Of a stretch of 64,000 bases of DNA, positions 1-7,337 are shown piece by piece. Origin of the DNA: CAIJXB01 sp964439595 (GTDB taxonomy: Bacteria > Chlamydiota > Chlamydiia > Chlamydiales > Rhabdochlamydiaceae). Both the position numbers and the translations under genes were made by a program. The stretch lies in NCBI GenBank assembly GCA_964439595.1, contig CAYTOK010000002.1:86526-150525 (forward strand), given 5' to 3'. Below the pieces are notes generated by a model that saw nothing but the letters and a program-made list of their open reading frames with translations, was not told where the DNA came from and did not search any database. Numbering within the stretch: position 1 is the stretch's first letter; every line of letters starts with the position of its first letter.

Positions 1-30
1 GCTGAAATGGTTCCTTATTAGGGTAGTAAT

Positions 31-58
31 GGGCGCTCTTTATAAGGGCGCCCCTTTT
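31..58 (+). terminator. Rho-independent terminator-like hairpin
   Basis: Positions 31-36 (GGGCGC) pair perfectly with 48-53 (GCGCCC) around an 11-base loop, and CTTTT follows at 54-58. The T-run lies on the plus-strand side only, so this would end a plus-strand gene whose body lies before the window. It also separates that gene from the convergent hsp20. Confidence 0.55.
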
Positions 59-62
59 AAAT

Positions 63-461
63 TTATCCTTTTTTAACAGAAATTTTTTTCTTGTGACATT
101 CTCCGCAAGTTTTGGGAAAGGATACTGTTAAAATTCCATCTTTGCAGGTGGCGTCTACTTTTGTTTCATCCACCTCGCCAGGAACAGTCACTTGGTAGAA
201 AAAGCTGCTATGAGCTTTGCGATAGAATTTTTTATCTTTTCGTTCTTCTTTTTTTTCGGCTTTAATAAATAACATGCCATTTTCAAAATGGATGTCGATT
301 TCTTCCGGCGTGATTCCAGGAAGGGCGGCTTCCACGTAGGTGTTTTTTTCGTCTTCTAGGATAGACACTCCGGAACTTTCATGGAAATGGGTGGGGGACT
401 TTTCTTCCGTATCGTCAAAACAATAAGGAAAAAAAGAAGGCCATAAAGAAAGATCTTTCAT
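63..461 (-). CDS. Small heat shock protein (Hsp20 / alpha-crystallin family)
   Basis: Encodes a 132-residue ATP-independent holdase chaperone that would bind unfolding proteins in the cytoplasm. The alpha-crystallin domain fills the C-terminal two thirds: a VEAALPGITPEEIDIHFENG segment, an FYRKAHSSFFYQVTVPG segment, and the closing DGILTVSFPK strand typical of the family. The frame is open to an upstream ATG at 494, but AAGGAG (468-473) sits 6 bases before the ATG at 461. A promoter-like pair would start transcription near 494, so 461 is the better start. The C-terminal extension is basic (KKKISVKKG). A CIRCE/HrcA operator was looked for and not seen. The family call is firm; which Hsp20 paralogue this is cannot be told. 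Confidence 0.93.
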   Translation of the reverse strand: MKDLSLWPSFFPYCFDDTEEKSPTHFHESSGVSILEDEKNTYVEAALPGITPEEIDIHFENGMLFIKAEKKEERKDKKFYRKAHSSFFYQVTVPGEVDETKVDATCKDGILTVSFPKTCGECHKKKISVKKG

Positions 462-500
462 AAAAAACTCCTTGTTTAATTGATTAATTACCATGTCTTT

Positions 501-529
501 ATTATTTAATATTACACCAGAGCGGTCAA
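501..529 (-). promoter_or_regulatory. Candidate sigma-70-type promoter for hsp20
   Basis: Read on the minus strand, TTGACC (524-529) is followed after 17 bases by AATAAT (501-506). The predicted transcription start near 494 leaves a short leader that still contains the AAGGAG ribosome site for the start at 461. Matches were found by eye only. Confidence 0.45.
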
Positions 530-653
530 TTTAAAAATAATAATTATTCTTCTTGTTTATTTATAGTGAATAAGTTAGATTTTTTCTTTAAAAGAGAATG
601 TCTCTGGTCACTAATCAAGAAAACCTTTAAAATGGATGAAAAAAGGAGTTTTT

Positions 654-1127
654 ATGAAAATACGTCATGGTTTAGCTATTGTTTTGAGTGGAGTTATTTG
701 GATGGGGGCCGGGTTTTTCTTACTGCTTAAGGGTTTTTCTTTGTTATTACATCCACAAATAGGGAAGACGGCTATTTTAATCCCTTTGATGAACTCTTTT
801 GGGGCGGGGGGAGAGCAGGCTTCTTTAGTTCTTGTTTCTTTGGGGTTAGTTATTGGGTTTTTAAAGGGAAGAGTAGTTCTTGGTAAGGCAGCTAATAAGG
901 TGATTGGAAGGATTTTAAGTTTACATAACCCCTTTCCTATTTCTTCTTTATATAGCAGATCATATGTTATTTTGCTTTCTTCTATGATTGCTTTGGGGGT
1001 TTGTTTAAGATGGATCCCTGTTCCTTATGATGTAAAAGGAGTTATAGATGTAGCTATAGGCTCTGCTTTAATTAATGGTTCTGCATTTTATTTTCGTTAT
1101 TTTGCAGAGAAAAAAACTAAAGCTTAG
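654..1127 (+). CDS. Conserved-looking integral membrane protein, function unknown
   Basis: Encodes a 157-residue protein with about four hydrophobic segments: near residues 6-30 (LAIVLSGVIWMGAGFFLLLKG), 35-52, 55-75 and 103-118. The last helix-like stretch (VIDVAIGSALINGSAFYFRYF) precedes a basic tail. An in-frame ATG lies at 636, but AAGGAG at 643-648 sits five bases before the ATG at 654, which fixes the start. It is the first gene downstream of the divergent hsp20 and ends two bases before the end of the convergent rlmH. I do not recognise a named family, and the sequence shows no catalytic motif. Confidence 0.8.
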   Translation: MKIRHGLAIVLSGVIWMGAGFFLLLKGFSLLLHPQIGKTAILIPLMNSFGAGGEQASLVLVSLGLVIGFLKGRVVLGKAANKVIGRILSLHNPFPISSLYSRSYVILLSSMIALGVCLRWIPVPYDVKGVIDVAIGSALINGSAFYFRYFAEKKTKA

Positions 1128-1128
1128 A

Positions 1129-1554
1129 CTATTTGTGATAACCGGATCCTTTTTGGATTTCAGAGGCTCTATAGAGTTGTTCTAAAAGAATGAGTCGAAT
1201 CATTTGGTGGGTAAATGTGAGTTTAGAAAAGCTTATGGTGGTTAGAGCTTTTGTGAGGATTTGCGAGGGAATCCCCTCTGCTCCTCCGATAACAAAAGAG
1301 AGTCTGCTGCCAAGTTTTTCTAAAGTAGAGAAGAGTGTCTTTGAGAACTCTTCGCTGGTAAGTTGCTTGGCGTCTACAGATAAAACAATAGGAGAGTTTT
1401 CTTTTCCTAAAAAGGCTATTAGCTGGTCGCTATCTTTAGCAAGAACCCACTCAATTACCATATGAGGAGAAAGTCTTTTTTCGTATTCACTTAAGGCCTC
1501 TAAAAGCCAAGGTTCTTTTGTTTTGCCAATCGAGAAGATTTTAATTTTGTACAT
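1129..1554 (-). CDS. rlmH: 23S rRNA (pseudouridine-1915 N3)-methyltransferase RlmH
   Basis: RlmH methylates N3 of pseudouridine 1915 in helix 69 of 23S rRNA using S-adenosylmethionine, acting on assembled ribosomes. The 141-residue length is close to the family norm (~155). The N-terminus (YKIKIFSIGKTKEPWL), the SAM-knot loop FVIGGAEG (residues 87-94) and the C-terminal FTHQMIRLILLEQLYRA...GSGYHK are family hallmarks; most homologues end in YHR or YHK. The gene starts only 11 bases from the divergent lgt start, so the two share a very short control region. Its 3' end abuts the membrane-protein gene. Confidence 0.95.
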   Translation of the reverse strand: MYKIKIFSIGKTKEPWLLEALSEYEKRLSPHMVIEWVLAKDSDQLIAFLGKENSPIVLSVDAKQLTSEEFSKTLFSTLEKLGSRLSFVIGGAEGIPSQILTKALTTISFSKLTFTHQMIRLILLEQLYRASEIQKGSGYHK

Positions 1555-1565
1555 AGGGGAGCCAT

Positions 1566-2585
1566 ATGTTAGGTGTTATTTTTTGGGATGTCTCAAAAGA
1601 AATAGGTTCATATAATTTGCCCTTTTTAGGAAGGCCCATTCTTTGGTATGGGTTTTTTTTTGCTATGGGTTTTTTTCTCGGGTTTGTTTTTTTAGTTTAC
1701 CTGCTTAATCGCTATTTTAGCCAGAATCCCTTTTTTATAAAAAAAGAACTTATTAATGAAGAAGGAATTAAAGCCTATCTTTTAGAAGAAAAAGTTCCGG
1801 GGAAAGATTTGGTGATAGGGTTAAATACCCTTTTAAAAAAAGAAGATCCTTTAAAAAAACGTCTTATAATAGAAAGAAGGCTTAAAGGGCTTGTCTTACC
1901 TTTAAAAAATAGAGCTAAAGCAGCAGCAGAGAAGGCCCTGGTGTATGCACTTGTAGGGGCTGTGTTAGGGGCTAGATTAGTGGATGTCTTTTTTTATCAA
2001 GATCTAGTGTGGGTTTTTAAGGATCCTCTTTCTATTTTTAAGATCTGGGAAGGGGGGCTTGCAAGTCACGGAGGCACTTTAGGGGCTCTTCTTGGGCTAT
2101 ATATTTTTGCAAAAAAAGAAAAGACTCTAATGCCTGGTCTTTCTTTTTTGGGTTTTTTAGATTTTGTCTGTTTGCCGGCTTCTATAGTTGCTGGATGTAT
2201 TCGTGTTGGGAACTTTTTTAATCAAGAGATTTTGGGAACTCATACAAATGTCCCTTGGGGAGTTGTCTTTGGACACCCTATAGATGGTAGCGCTCCCACC
2301 ATTCGACATCCCGTATCTCTTTATGAGTCTTTTTTTTATTTTTCACTGGCCGTTATTTTGTTTTTTTACAGCAAAAAACATGTAAATGGAAAAAAGCAAG
2401 GATCTCTTGTAGGTGTTTTTTTGGTTTTGGTTTTTGGATTTAGATTCTTTATAGAGTTTTTTAAAGAAGAGCAAAGTTCCGCGATCCATTTTAATTTCTT
2501 TACTGTAGGACAGATTTTAAGCGTGCCGCTAATTTGTATGGGACTATTTTTTTTCTTCAAAGCAAAATCTCATTTTGTTAAATGA
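1566..2585 (+). CDS. lgt: Prolipoprotein diacylglyceryl transferase Lgt, with an extra N-terminal insert
   Basis: Lgt transfers diacylglycerol from phosphatidylglycerol to the lipobox cysteine of prelipoproteins at the inner membrane. The call rests on SHGGTLG (H168), the signature CIRVGNFFNQEILG (R213, N216, E221), IRHPVSLYES near residues 241-250, and several membrane helices. At 339 residues it is about 50-70 longer than typical Lgt. The surplus is a hydrophilic, Lys/Glu-rich stretch at about residues 52-118, between the first membrane helix and ALVGAVLGARLVD. The start ATG at 1566 follows GGGGAG (1557-1562). rlmH diverges 11 bases upstream, and the recombinase gene follows after 21 bases, probably cotranscribed. 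Confidence 0.95.
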   Translation: MLGVIFWDVSKEIGSYNLPFLGRPILWYGFFFAMGFFLGFVFLVYLLNRYFSQNPFFIKKELINEEGIKAYLLEEKVPGKDLVIGLNTLLKKEDPLKKRLIIERRLKGLVLPLKNRAKAAAEKALVYALVGAVLGARLVDVFFYQDLVWVFKDPLSIFKIWEGGLASHGGTLGALLGLYIFAKKEKTLMPGLSFLGFLDFVCLPASIVAGCIRVGNFFNQEILGTHTNVPWGVVFGHPIDGSAPTIRHPVSLYESFFYFSLAVILFFYSKKHVNGKKQGSLVGVFLVLVFGFRFFIEFFKEEQSSAIHFNFFTVGQILSVPLICMGLFFFFKAKSHFVK

Positions 2586-2606
2586 GTCTTTTAAAAAGGA
2601 TCTTTT

Positions 2607-3476
2607 ATGGAAAGATGGATTGAAGATTTTTTAGTTTACCTGTCTTCGGAAAAAGGCTTGGCGAAAAATACTTTAAAGGCCTATCAAAGCGATCTCTTAA
2701 GTTTTTTAGATTTTATTAAAAAAGAAAAACTAGAGCAGATTCAAAGGCAAGATTTACTTCGTTTTTTAGAGAGTAAACAAGAAAAAGGATATGCATCGAG
2801 CTCTATTTGTAGAGCTCTTATAGCAATTAGAATTTTTTTTTCTTTTCTAAAAAGAGAAGGGGTTATAGAAAAAAATGAGATGTTTTTTTTAGAAAGTCCA
2901 AAGATATGGCAGCTAATTCCTGAGGTTTTAACTGTCGAAGAAGTGGATTTACTTTTGGATGCTCCAGATAAAGATACCTTTATAGGGATGAGGGACAGGG
3001 CGATACTTGAAGTTTTATATGCTTCAGGACTTCGCGTTTCTGAAGTATGCGGCTTGAATTTGCAAGATGTGGGAGAATCTAGTGTCCGTGTAAAAGGAAA
3101 AGGGGGAAAGGAAAGAATTGTTCCTATTGCTAAAAGTTCTTTGCTGGTATTAGATGAATATCTTATGCGATTTAGAGATAGTATTTTAAAAGCAGAAGAG
3201 GAAGTCGTTTTTATTACAGAAAGAGGGAATCGAATAGATCGAATAACTGTTTGGAATAGAGTAAAGCTTTATGGTAAAAAGGTGGGCATTTTAAAAAACA
3301 TCTCCCCCCATACGTTAAGACATTCTTTTGCCACGCATCTACTTGAAAATGGAGCTGATCTTAGAGTAATCCAGGAAATGTTAGGACACTCTCAAATAGC
3401 TACAACAGATCGGTATACACAGATAAGTCAAAAACATTTAATAAAAGCTTTTGATTCTTTTCATCCGAGACCTTAG
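2607..3476 (+). CDS. xerD: Site-specific tyrosine recombinase of the XerC/XerD type
   Basis: Chromosome-dimer-resolution recombinase acting at dif, 289 residues, the usual Xer length. The N-terminal SAM-like core-binding domain spans roughly residues 1-90. The catalytic domain shows the full set: R143 (SGLRVSE), Lys near 163-168 (VKGKGGKER), H235 and R238 (HTLRHSFATH), H261 (LGHSQ) and the nucleophile Y270 (TDRYTQ). The wording around HTLRHSFATHLLENGADLRV and the HPRP end resemble XerD somewhat more than XerC, but the assignment between the two is uncertain. AAAGGA precedes the ATG. The next gene begins at the base after this stop codon, so translation is probably coupled. Confidence 0.9.
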   Translation: MERWIEDFLVYLSSEKGLAKNTLKAYQSDLLSFLDFIKKEKLEQIQRQDLLRFLESKQEKGYASSSICRALIAIRIFFSFLKREGVIEKNEMFFLESPKIWQLIPEVLTVEEVDLLLDAPDKDTFIGMRDRAILEVLYASGLRVSEVCGLNLQDVGESSVRVKGKGGKERIVPIAKSSLLVLDEYLMRFRDSILKAEEEVVFITERGNRIDRITVWNRVKLYGKKVGILKNISPHTLRHSFATHLLENGADLRVIQEMLGHSQIATTDRYTQISQKHLIKAFDSFHPRP

Positions 3477-4523
3477 ATGTATTTTATCCTCTTTTTTTTG
3501 TATTTATTTTCAGCCTTTACTCTCCTCGCAGATTGGAACAGGGACTTTGATTTACAAAATCATAGACTCATAGAGGACTTTTCTGAATTTCAGTCTTCAG
3601 AGTATTTAGAAAGTTATTCTTACTTTCTTAAGGTTCGTGAGAATTTATTGAAAAATGATTTATTGCAAAATAGAATGAAATCTTCATTTTTTGATGACAA
3701 GTTTATCATTAATAATGAATTTGATGAGTTTATTTTAAAAAAAAGAAAAAGCGATAATATTAAAGAGTTATTTGTGTATGAGGTATCCCATTTACTGGGT
3801 GGTTCTCAGTTTTTTCTTCCTTCTTTTCCCGTGGAAATAAATGAAAGGAAGGTGATTGTACAACAAAAAGAATCATTTGTAGTTGGAGAAGATCCTTTAC
3901 TAACGCCGCCTAACGAAGTGTTGCGACTTGTTTCCTTGAGCGACTATTGGAAATCTCACCTTATTTTGTATGTTTTAGGCGGAAAAGATCTCGTAGGACG
4001 TAATATTGGGGTTAATGACAAAGGGAAATTACGTTTCTTTGATATGGAAAATAGCTTTATTTATAATAGCAGAAAAGCTGGGGTTGCTAATTCTGTGCAG
4101 TTTGCAACGCAAGCTTTTGACTGGTTTCATTATAGAAAGCCTTTAGATCAAAAAACAGCAAAAGAGCTTCGTTTTTTTATTGGTAATTGGCAAGGCTTTG
4201 AAAGCAAGGTAGGGCGTTATGCTAGATACTACCGCTCTTTACGATTTTCAGAAGAGGGGATGTTTTCTCGGTTAGCTAAGGTAAGAGACTTTTCTTTTAC
4301 TAGCGGTAAATCTTTTTATGATTTCTACACGTTCCTTTTTCCTGAAAGAATTTTGGGTTTAGAAAAACTAAACCAAATCGTATCAAAGATTAAAGGAAGA
4401 AAAGTGGATCATGGGACATCTCTTTGTTTAATTTCTTCTAGGACAGCTTTTTCTGAGCTTTCTAAAGAGAACCAAAAGATATTAGAAAAATGGATTGAGG
4501 AAAATTTAAAATCAGTGCATTAA
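3477..4523 (+). CDS. Exported protein with lipid-kinase-like motifs (putative kinase fold)
   Basis: Encodes 348 residues beginning with a signal-peptide-like hydrophobic stretch (residues 2-18, ending near LLADW). The middle reads like the N- and C-lobes of PI3/4-kinase, HipA or Fam20-type kinases. There is VYEVSHLLGG (100-109) where such kinases have the helix carrying a conserved Glu, then VIVQQ (126-130) near the hinge. GGKDLVGRN (168-176) sits at the catalytic-loop position (D..xxN), and RFFDMENSF (186-194) at the metal-binding Asp position. These matches were made by eye; no nucleotide-binding Lys could be assigned. The start codon directly follows the recombinase stop (TAG-ATG). Alternatives are a pseudokinase or an unrelated exported protein. 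Confidence 0.55.
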   Translation: MYFILFFLYLFSAFTLLADWNRDFDLQNHRLIEDFSEFQSSEYLESYSYFLKVRENLLKNDLLQNRMKSSFFDDKFIINNEFDEFILKKRKSDNIKELFVYEVSHLLGGSQFFLPSFPVEINERKVIVQQKESFVVGEDPLLTPPNEVLRLVSLSDYWKSHLILYVLGGKDLVGRNIGVNDKGKLRFFDMENSFIYNSRKAGVANSVQFATQAFDWFHYRKPLDQKTAKELRFFIGNWQGFESKVGRYARYYRSLRFSEEGMFSRLAKVRDFSFTSGKSFYDFYTFLFPERILGLEKLNQIVSKIKGRKVDHGTSLCLISSRTAFSELSKENQKILEKWIEENLKSVH

Positions 4524-4578
4524 TTGTTTTTTTATGCATATTGTAAATTTGCAGATCAAAGATTAGGGAGGTTCCTCT

Positions 4579-5952
4579 GTGATTTCTTTTAAAAAAGATC
4601 GGTTTTTGTTTCTTTTTTTTACTTGGCTTGGTGGGATTTTATGTGTTTTACTAGGTTGCTCGCTTATTCTTTGGAAAATAGAAAATAAAGAAAATGCGTA
4701 CAGTCGTGAGGCATTTATTTCCTTACAAATAGCTAATGAGCTAAGACAGAGTTCTGATGATTTAACTAGGATGGTACGTCTCTATGTTTTAACTGGGGAC
4801 AAAAAATATATAGATTGGTACCAGGAGATTCTATCTATTCGTAACGGGACGAGTCCAAGGCCCTTACAGTATGGTGAGATATATTGGGATTTCGTTCTAG
4901 ATGGCTCCATTAGACCAAGGCCTTACGGTTCTGCCGTCTCCCTTCAACAGATAATGAAAGAACATGGATTCTCTTCAGAAGAATTTGCTTTATTAGCTGA
5001 GTCTCAAAGAAGAAGTGACGCTCTTGTAGCCATGGAATTAGAAGCTATCTACGTCATGCAAGGGAGGTTTAACAATGGCTCTGGTGATTATTCTGTCATA
5101 GCTGCTCCAAATCCAGAGCTTGCAAGAGAGCTTGTTTCCAGTCCTGCCTATATGGAAGAAAAAGCGAAAATTATGTTTCCTTTATGGGAGTTTAGTAACC
5201 ATGTTAAAGAGCGAATTGCAGGTAAAATAGAGTCTTTAAAAGACCAAGCTATAACTCTTATCATCTCTACATTTTGTCTTTCTATTATAGCAACTATTTT
5301 GATGGTTATGTGCCTTTTAAGGTCTATTAAAGCGCTTAAAGTAGCTGCAAAAACAAACGAAGATCTTCTTTTAAGCCTATTTCCTGTTTCTTTAGCCAAA
5401 AGGTTCAAAGAAGGGGAACAATCAATTGGGGGAAAATATGAGGGAAGTGTTCTGTTTGTCCACATTAAACACTTTGAAGACTCTTTCCCGATGGAAACAT
5501 TAAATCAGGTATTTGATAGAATTACAGTCCTAGCAGAAGAATATGGTGTTGATACAGCCAAAATAATAGGAGACACTTGCATGGTTGTGTCGGGTGTTCC
5601 TTTAATGGTTAAAGACCATGCTATAAAATTAGCTAACTTTACGCTAGCTTTACAAGAAAATGTGAAAAAGTTTAGTGAAGAAACGGGCCTTGATCTCGAT
5701 CTTCGTATGGGTATGGCTTCAGGAACTGTGGCGGCTGGGATCGTAGGTAGTAAGCGTTTTTTTTATGATCTTTGGGGCGGGGTTGTTAGTTTAGCAAGCT
5801 TTTTAGAAGCTTTTGGGGAGATGGGTAAAATTCAAGTTTCAGAAAAAATGGCTGAAGAACTAAAAGAGCACTTTGTTTTAGAGGAAAGATCTCAGATAGG
5901 AAAGGGGGATTTTGGGACTCTAAAGACGTTTTTTTTAATAGAAAAAAAGTAA
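4579..5952 (+). CDS. Membrane protein with extracytoplasmic sensor and degenerate class III cyclase domain
   Basis: Encodes 457 residues from a GTG start preceded by GGGAGG (4566-4571, spacing 7). TM1 spans about residues 8-32 and TM2 about 224-247. Between them is an extracytoplasmic helical region containing LTRMVRLYVLTGDKKY, like sensor domains of receptors. The C-terminal region 285-455 has the class III adenylyl/guanylyl cyclase pattern: VLFVHIKHF (291-299), KIIGD (328-332), SGTVAAGIVG (381-390) and WGGVVSLASFLE (399-410). One metal-binding Asp is retained (D332) and the adenine-selecting Lys (K328) is present. The first metal Asp is His295, and the transition-state Asn and Arg are Ser404 and Phe408. 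Catalysis is therefore doubtful and a binding or pseudo-enzyme role is possible. Confidence 0.78.
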   Translation: MISFKKDRFLFLFFTWLGGILCVLLGCSLILWKIENKENAYSREAFISLQIANELRQSSDDLTRMVRLYVLTGDKKYIDWYQEILSIRNGTSPRPLQYGEIYWDFVLDGSIRPRPYGSAVSLQQIMKEHGFSSEEFALLAESQRRSDALVAMELEAIYVMQGRFNNGSGDYSVIAAPNPELARELVSSPAYMEEKAKIMFPLWEFSNHVKERIAGKIESLKDQAITLIISTFCLSIIATILMVMCLLRSIKALKVAAKTNEDLLLSLFPVSLAKRFKEGEQSIGGKYEGSVLFVHIKHFEDSFPMETLNQVFDRITVLAEEYGVDTAKIIGDTCMVVSGVPLMVKDHAIKLANFTLALQENVKKFSEETGLDLDLRMGMASGTVAAGIVGSKRFFYDLWGGVVSLASFLEAFGEMGKIQVSEKMAEELKEHFVLEERSQIGKGDFGTLKTFFLIEKK

Positions 5953-5954
5953 GG

Positions 5955-6173
5955 CTACTTTTTTTTCTTCACAGTCTTAGTAGGTTTAGCTACTTTGGCA
6001 GGTTTAGCTACTTTGGTAGGCTTAGCTGCTTTAATAGGTTTAGCTATTTTATTAGAAGGCTTTGCTTCAGTAAATTGTTTTTTTCTTTCGCTGTGTCTTC
6101 TTTTCCACCCCTCAGCGGTAAGAGTCTTTACCCAAATAGATGCTGTCTTAGCTGTTTTTATCCCGAGTTTCAT
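5955..6173 (-). CDS. Lys/Ala/Pro-repeat histone H1-like protein
   Basis: Encodes 72 residues, very basic. The C-terminal half is built from AKPTKV-type hexapeptides (AKPIKA, AKPTKV, AKPAKV, AKPTKT) ending in KKKK, like the C-terminal tail of histone H1 and the chlamydial Hc2-type nucleoid proteins. The N-terminal 35 residues (SIWVKTLTAEGWKRRHSERKKQ) are less repetitive. A DNA-condensing role in the developmental cycle is inferred from composition alone. An AGGGGGA-like ribosome site precedes the ATG at 6173. The antisense frame over 5995-6219 is hydrophobic only because it complements this Lys/Ala-rich repeat. Confidence 0.7.
   Translation of the reverse strand: MKLGIKTAKTASIWVKTLTAEGWKRRHSERKKQFTEAKPSNKIAKPIKAAKPTKVAKPAKVAKPTKTVKKKK
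5981..6052. repeat. Four tandem 18-bp units inside the H1-like gene
   Basis: Four imperfect 18-bp units (consensus TAGGTTTAGCTACTTTGG on the plus strand) run from 5981 to 6052, and each encodes one hexapeptide of the basic tail. Unit number could change by slippage and so alter tail length. Confidence 0.85.
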
Positions 6174-6326
6174 GGTTTTGATTCCCCCTGTCTACCTAAC
6201 TATAGTTTGCAACGCATAGGTTGCATTGTCAATATTTAATTTTATTTTTAAGGTTTTAGTTTAGAGTTGTTGATCAAAATACTTAAGTCTGAGTACACTG
6301 TATGAAGATCTTATGAGGAGAAAACG

Positions 6327-7337
6327 TTGAAATTCCAACAGATACTGCCACTGCAAAAATATATAGATTCGTCATTTGCAGGAAAAAAACTGCCCAGATC
6401 TTATCTTGTAGTTCATCCTCAAAGAGAGGAAAGAAGGAACCTTTTGGAGAAAATTTCTCAAAAGCTAGCCTCTTTAACTCAAGCTGAAGTTTCTTTTTTA
6501 GAAGGGGATTTCGGCCAGATTTATCAAACCCTAGCGACTCCTTCTCTTTTTGGTAGTCAGGAAGTGGTTATTTGGGATGATTTTAAGAAATTGACAGAAG
6601 AAGTCCAACAGAAAATAGTAAGTTATATACTAAAACCCTCTCCTTTTTCTTTTTTTCTTATAGGAATGGAGTCTTCCAAAGCATTCCCCTCTCTTTATAC
6701 TCAGGTGGATAAGGAGCTTGTGTTTTTAGATGTTTCAGATGAAAAGCCGTGGGAAAAAGAAAAAAGAGTGCAGCAAGAGGTGCTACTTTCTTTAAAGGAG
6801 CAGGGCAAAACAATTACCCCGAGCGCTCTTTCTATTCTTCTTTCGGGGACAGCTTGTGACAGTCTTCACTTAGAATCAGAAATAGCAAAAACAATGGCTT
6901 ACGTAGGTGAAAGGGTATCGATTACAGAAAAAGATGTTTTAGCTATCGGATCTTTCGCTCCTTTACAAAATGCATGGCTTCAAGCTGAAAAGGTCCTATG
7001 GGAAGAGGGGGCTAGTTTTGATCAGGTAGATACTTCATTCTTCTTAGGTTTTCTTGGGCAAGTTCGATTTCTTGCACAGCAAGCTAGGCAAGTCGCTTGG
7101 CTTATTAAGGATAAAAAAGAAATGGACGAGATTGCTAAGTCTACTAATATACGTACCACACAACTTCCTAAAGTTATACAAAGAGTGAAATCTTATAAAA
7201 TAAATTATCTAGATGAAGCTTTAGAGCTAGTATATAATTTAGAAATTATGGCTAAAAATAGTAACCTTGCTGCTCTATTTTTATTAGATGTGTTAATGAT
7301 AAAATTAAAAAAACTAAGGAAGTTACATGCTAACTAA
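6327..7337 (+). CDS. holA: DNA polymerase III delta subunit (HolA-like)
   Basis: Delta opens the beta sliding clamp within the clamp loader. The 336-residue length matches the family. The layout fits as well: an N-terminal domain in which LATPSLFGSQEVVIWDDF (about residues 71-88) corresponds to the beta-clamp-interacting region, a central domain with SEIAKTM (about 184-190), and a C-terminal helical collar (FFLGFLGQVRFLAQQARQVA, then LEIMAKNSNLAALFLLDVLM). Delta is highly diverged, so the call rests on overall layout. Translation starts at TTG (6327), preceded by GAGGAG at 6315-6320 with six-base spacing. The gene overlaps the next by 11 bases, indicating an operon. Confidence 0.82.
   Translation: MKFQQILPLQKYIDSSFAGKKLPRSYLVVHPQREERRNLLEKISQKLASLTQAEVSFLEGDFGQIYQTLATPSLFGSQEVVIWDDFKKLTEEVQQKIVSYILKPSPFSFFLIGMESSKAFPSLYTQVDKELVFLDVSDEKPWEKEKRVQQEVLLSLKEQGKTITPSALSILLSGTACDSLHLESEIAKTMAYVGERVSITEKDVLAIGSFAPLQNAWLQAEKVLWEEGASFDQVDTSFFLGFLGQVRFLAQQARQVAWLIKDKKEMDEIAKSTNIRTTQLPKVIQRVKSYKINYLDEALELVYNLEIMAKNSNLAALFLLDVLMIKLKKLRKLHAN

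Noticed and set aside
461..529. Possible CIRCE/HrcA heat-shock operator before hsp20
   Set aside because: No TTAGCACTC/GAGTGCTAA inverted repeat is present; only a sigma-70-like pair was found.
1190..1465. 91-codon plus-strand frame inside rlmH
   Set aside because: It lies wholly antisense to rlmH, whose family motifs are unmistakable.
5981..6052. Tandem repeats that could suggest a CRISPR array
   Set aside because: Units are 18 bp, directly adjacent without spacers, and encode a regular hexapeptide.
5995..6219. Open plus-strand frame giving a hydrophobic 74-residue peptide
   Set aside because: It is the exact complement of the Lys/Ala/Pro-repeat gene; the apolar repeats are a by-product of AAG/AAA and GCT codons on the other strand. 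The minus-strand frame has the ribosome site.
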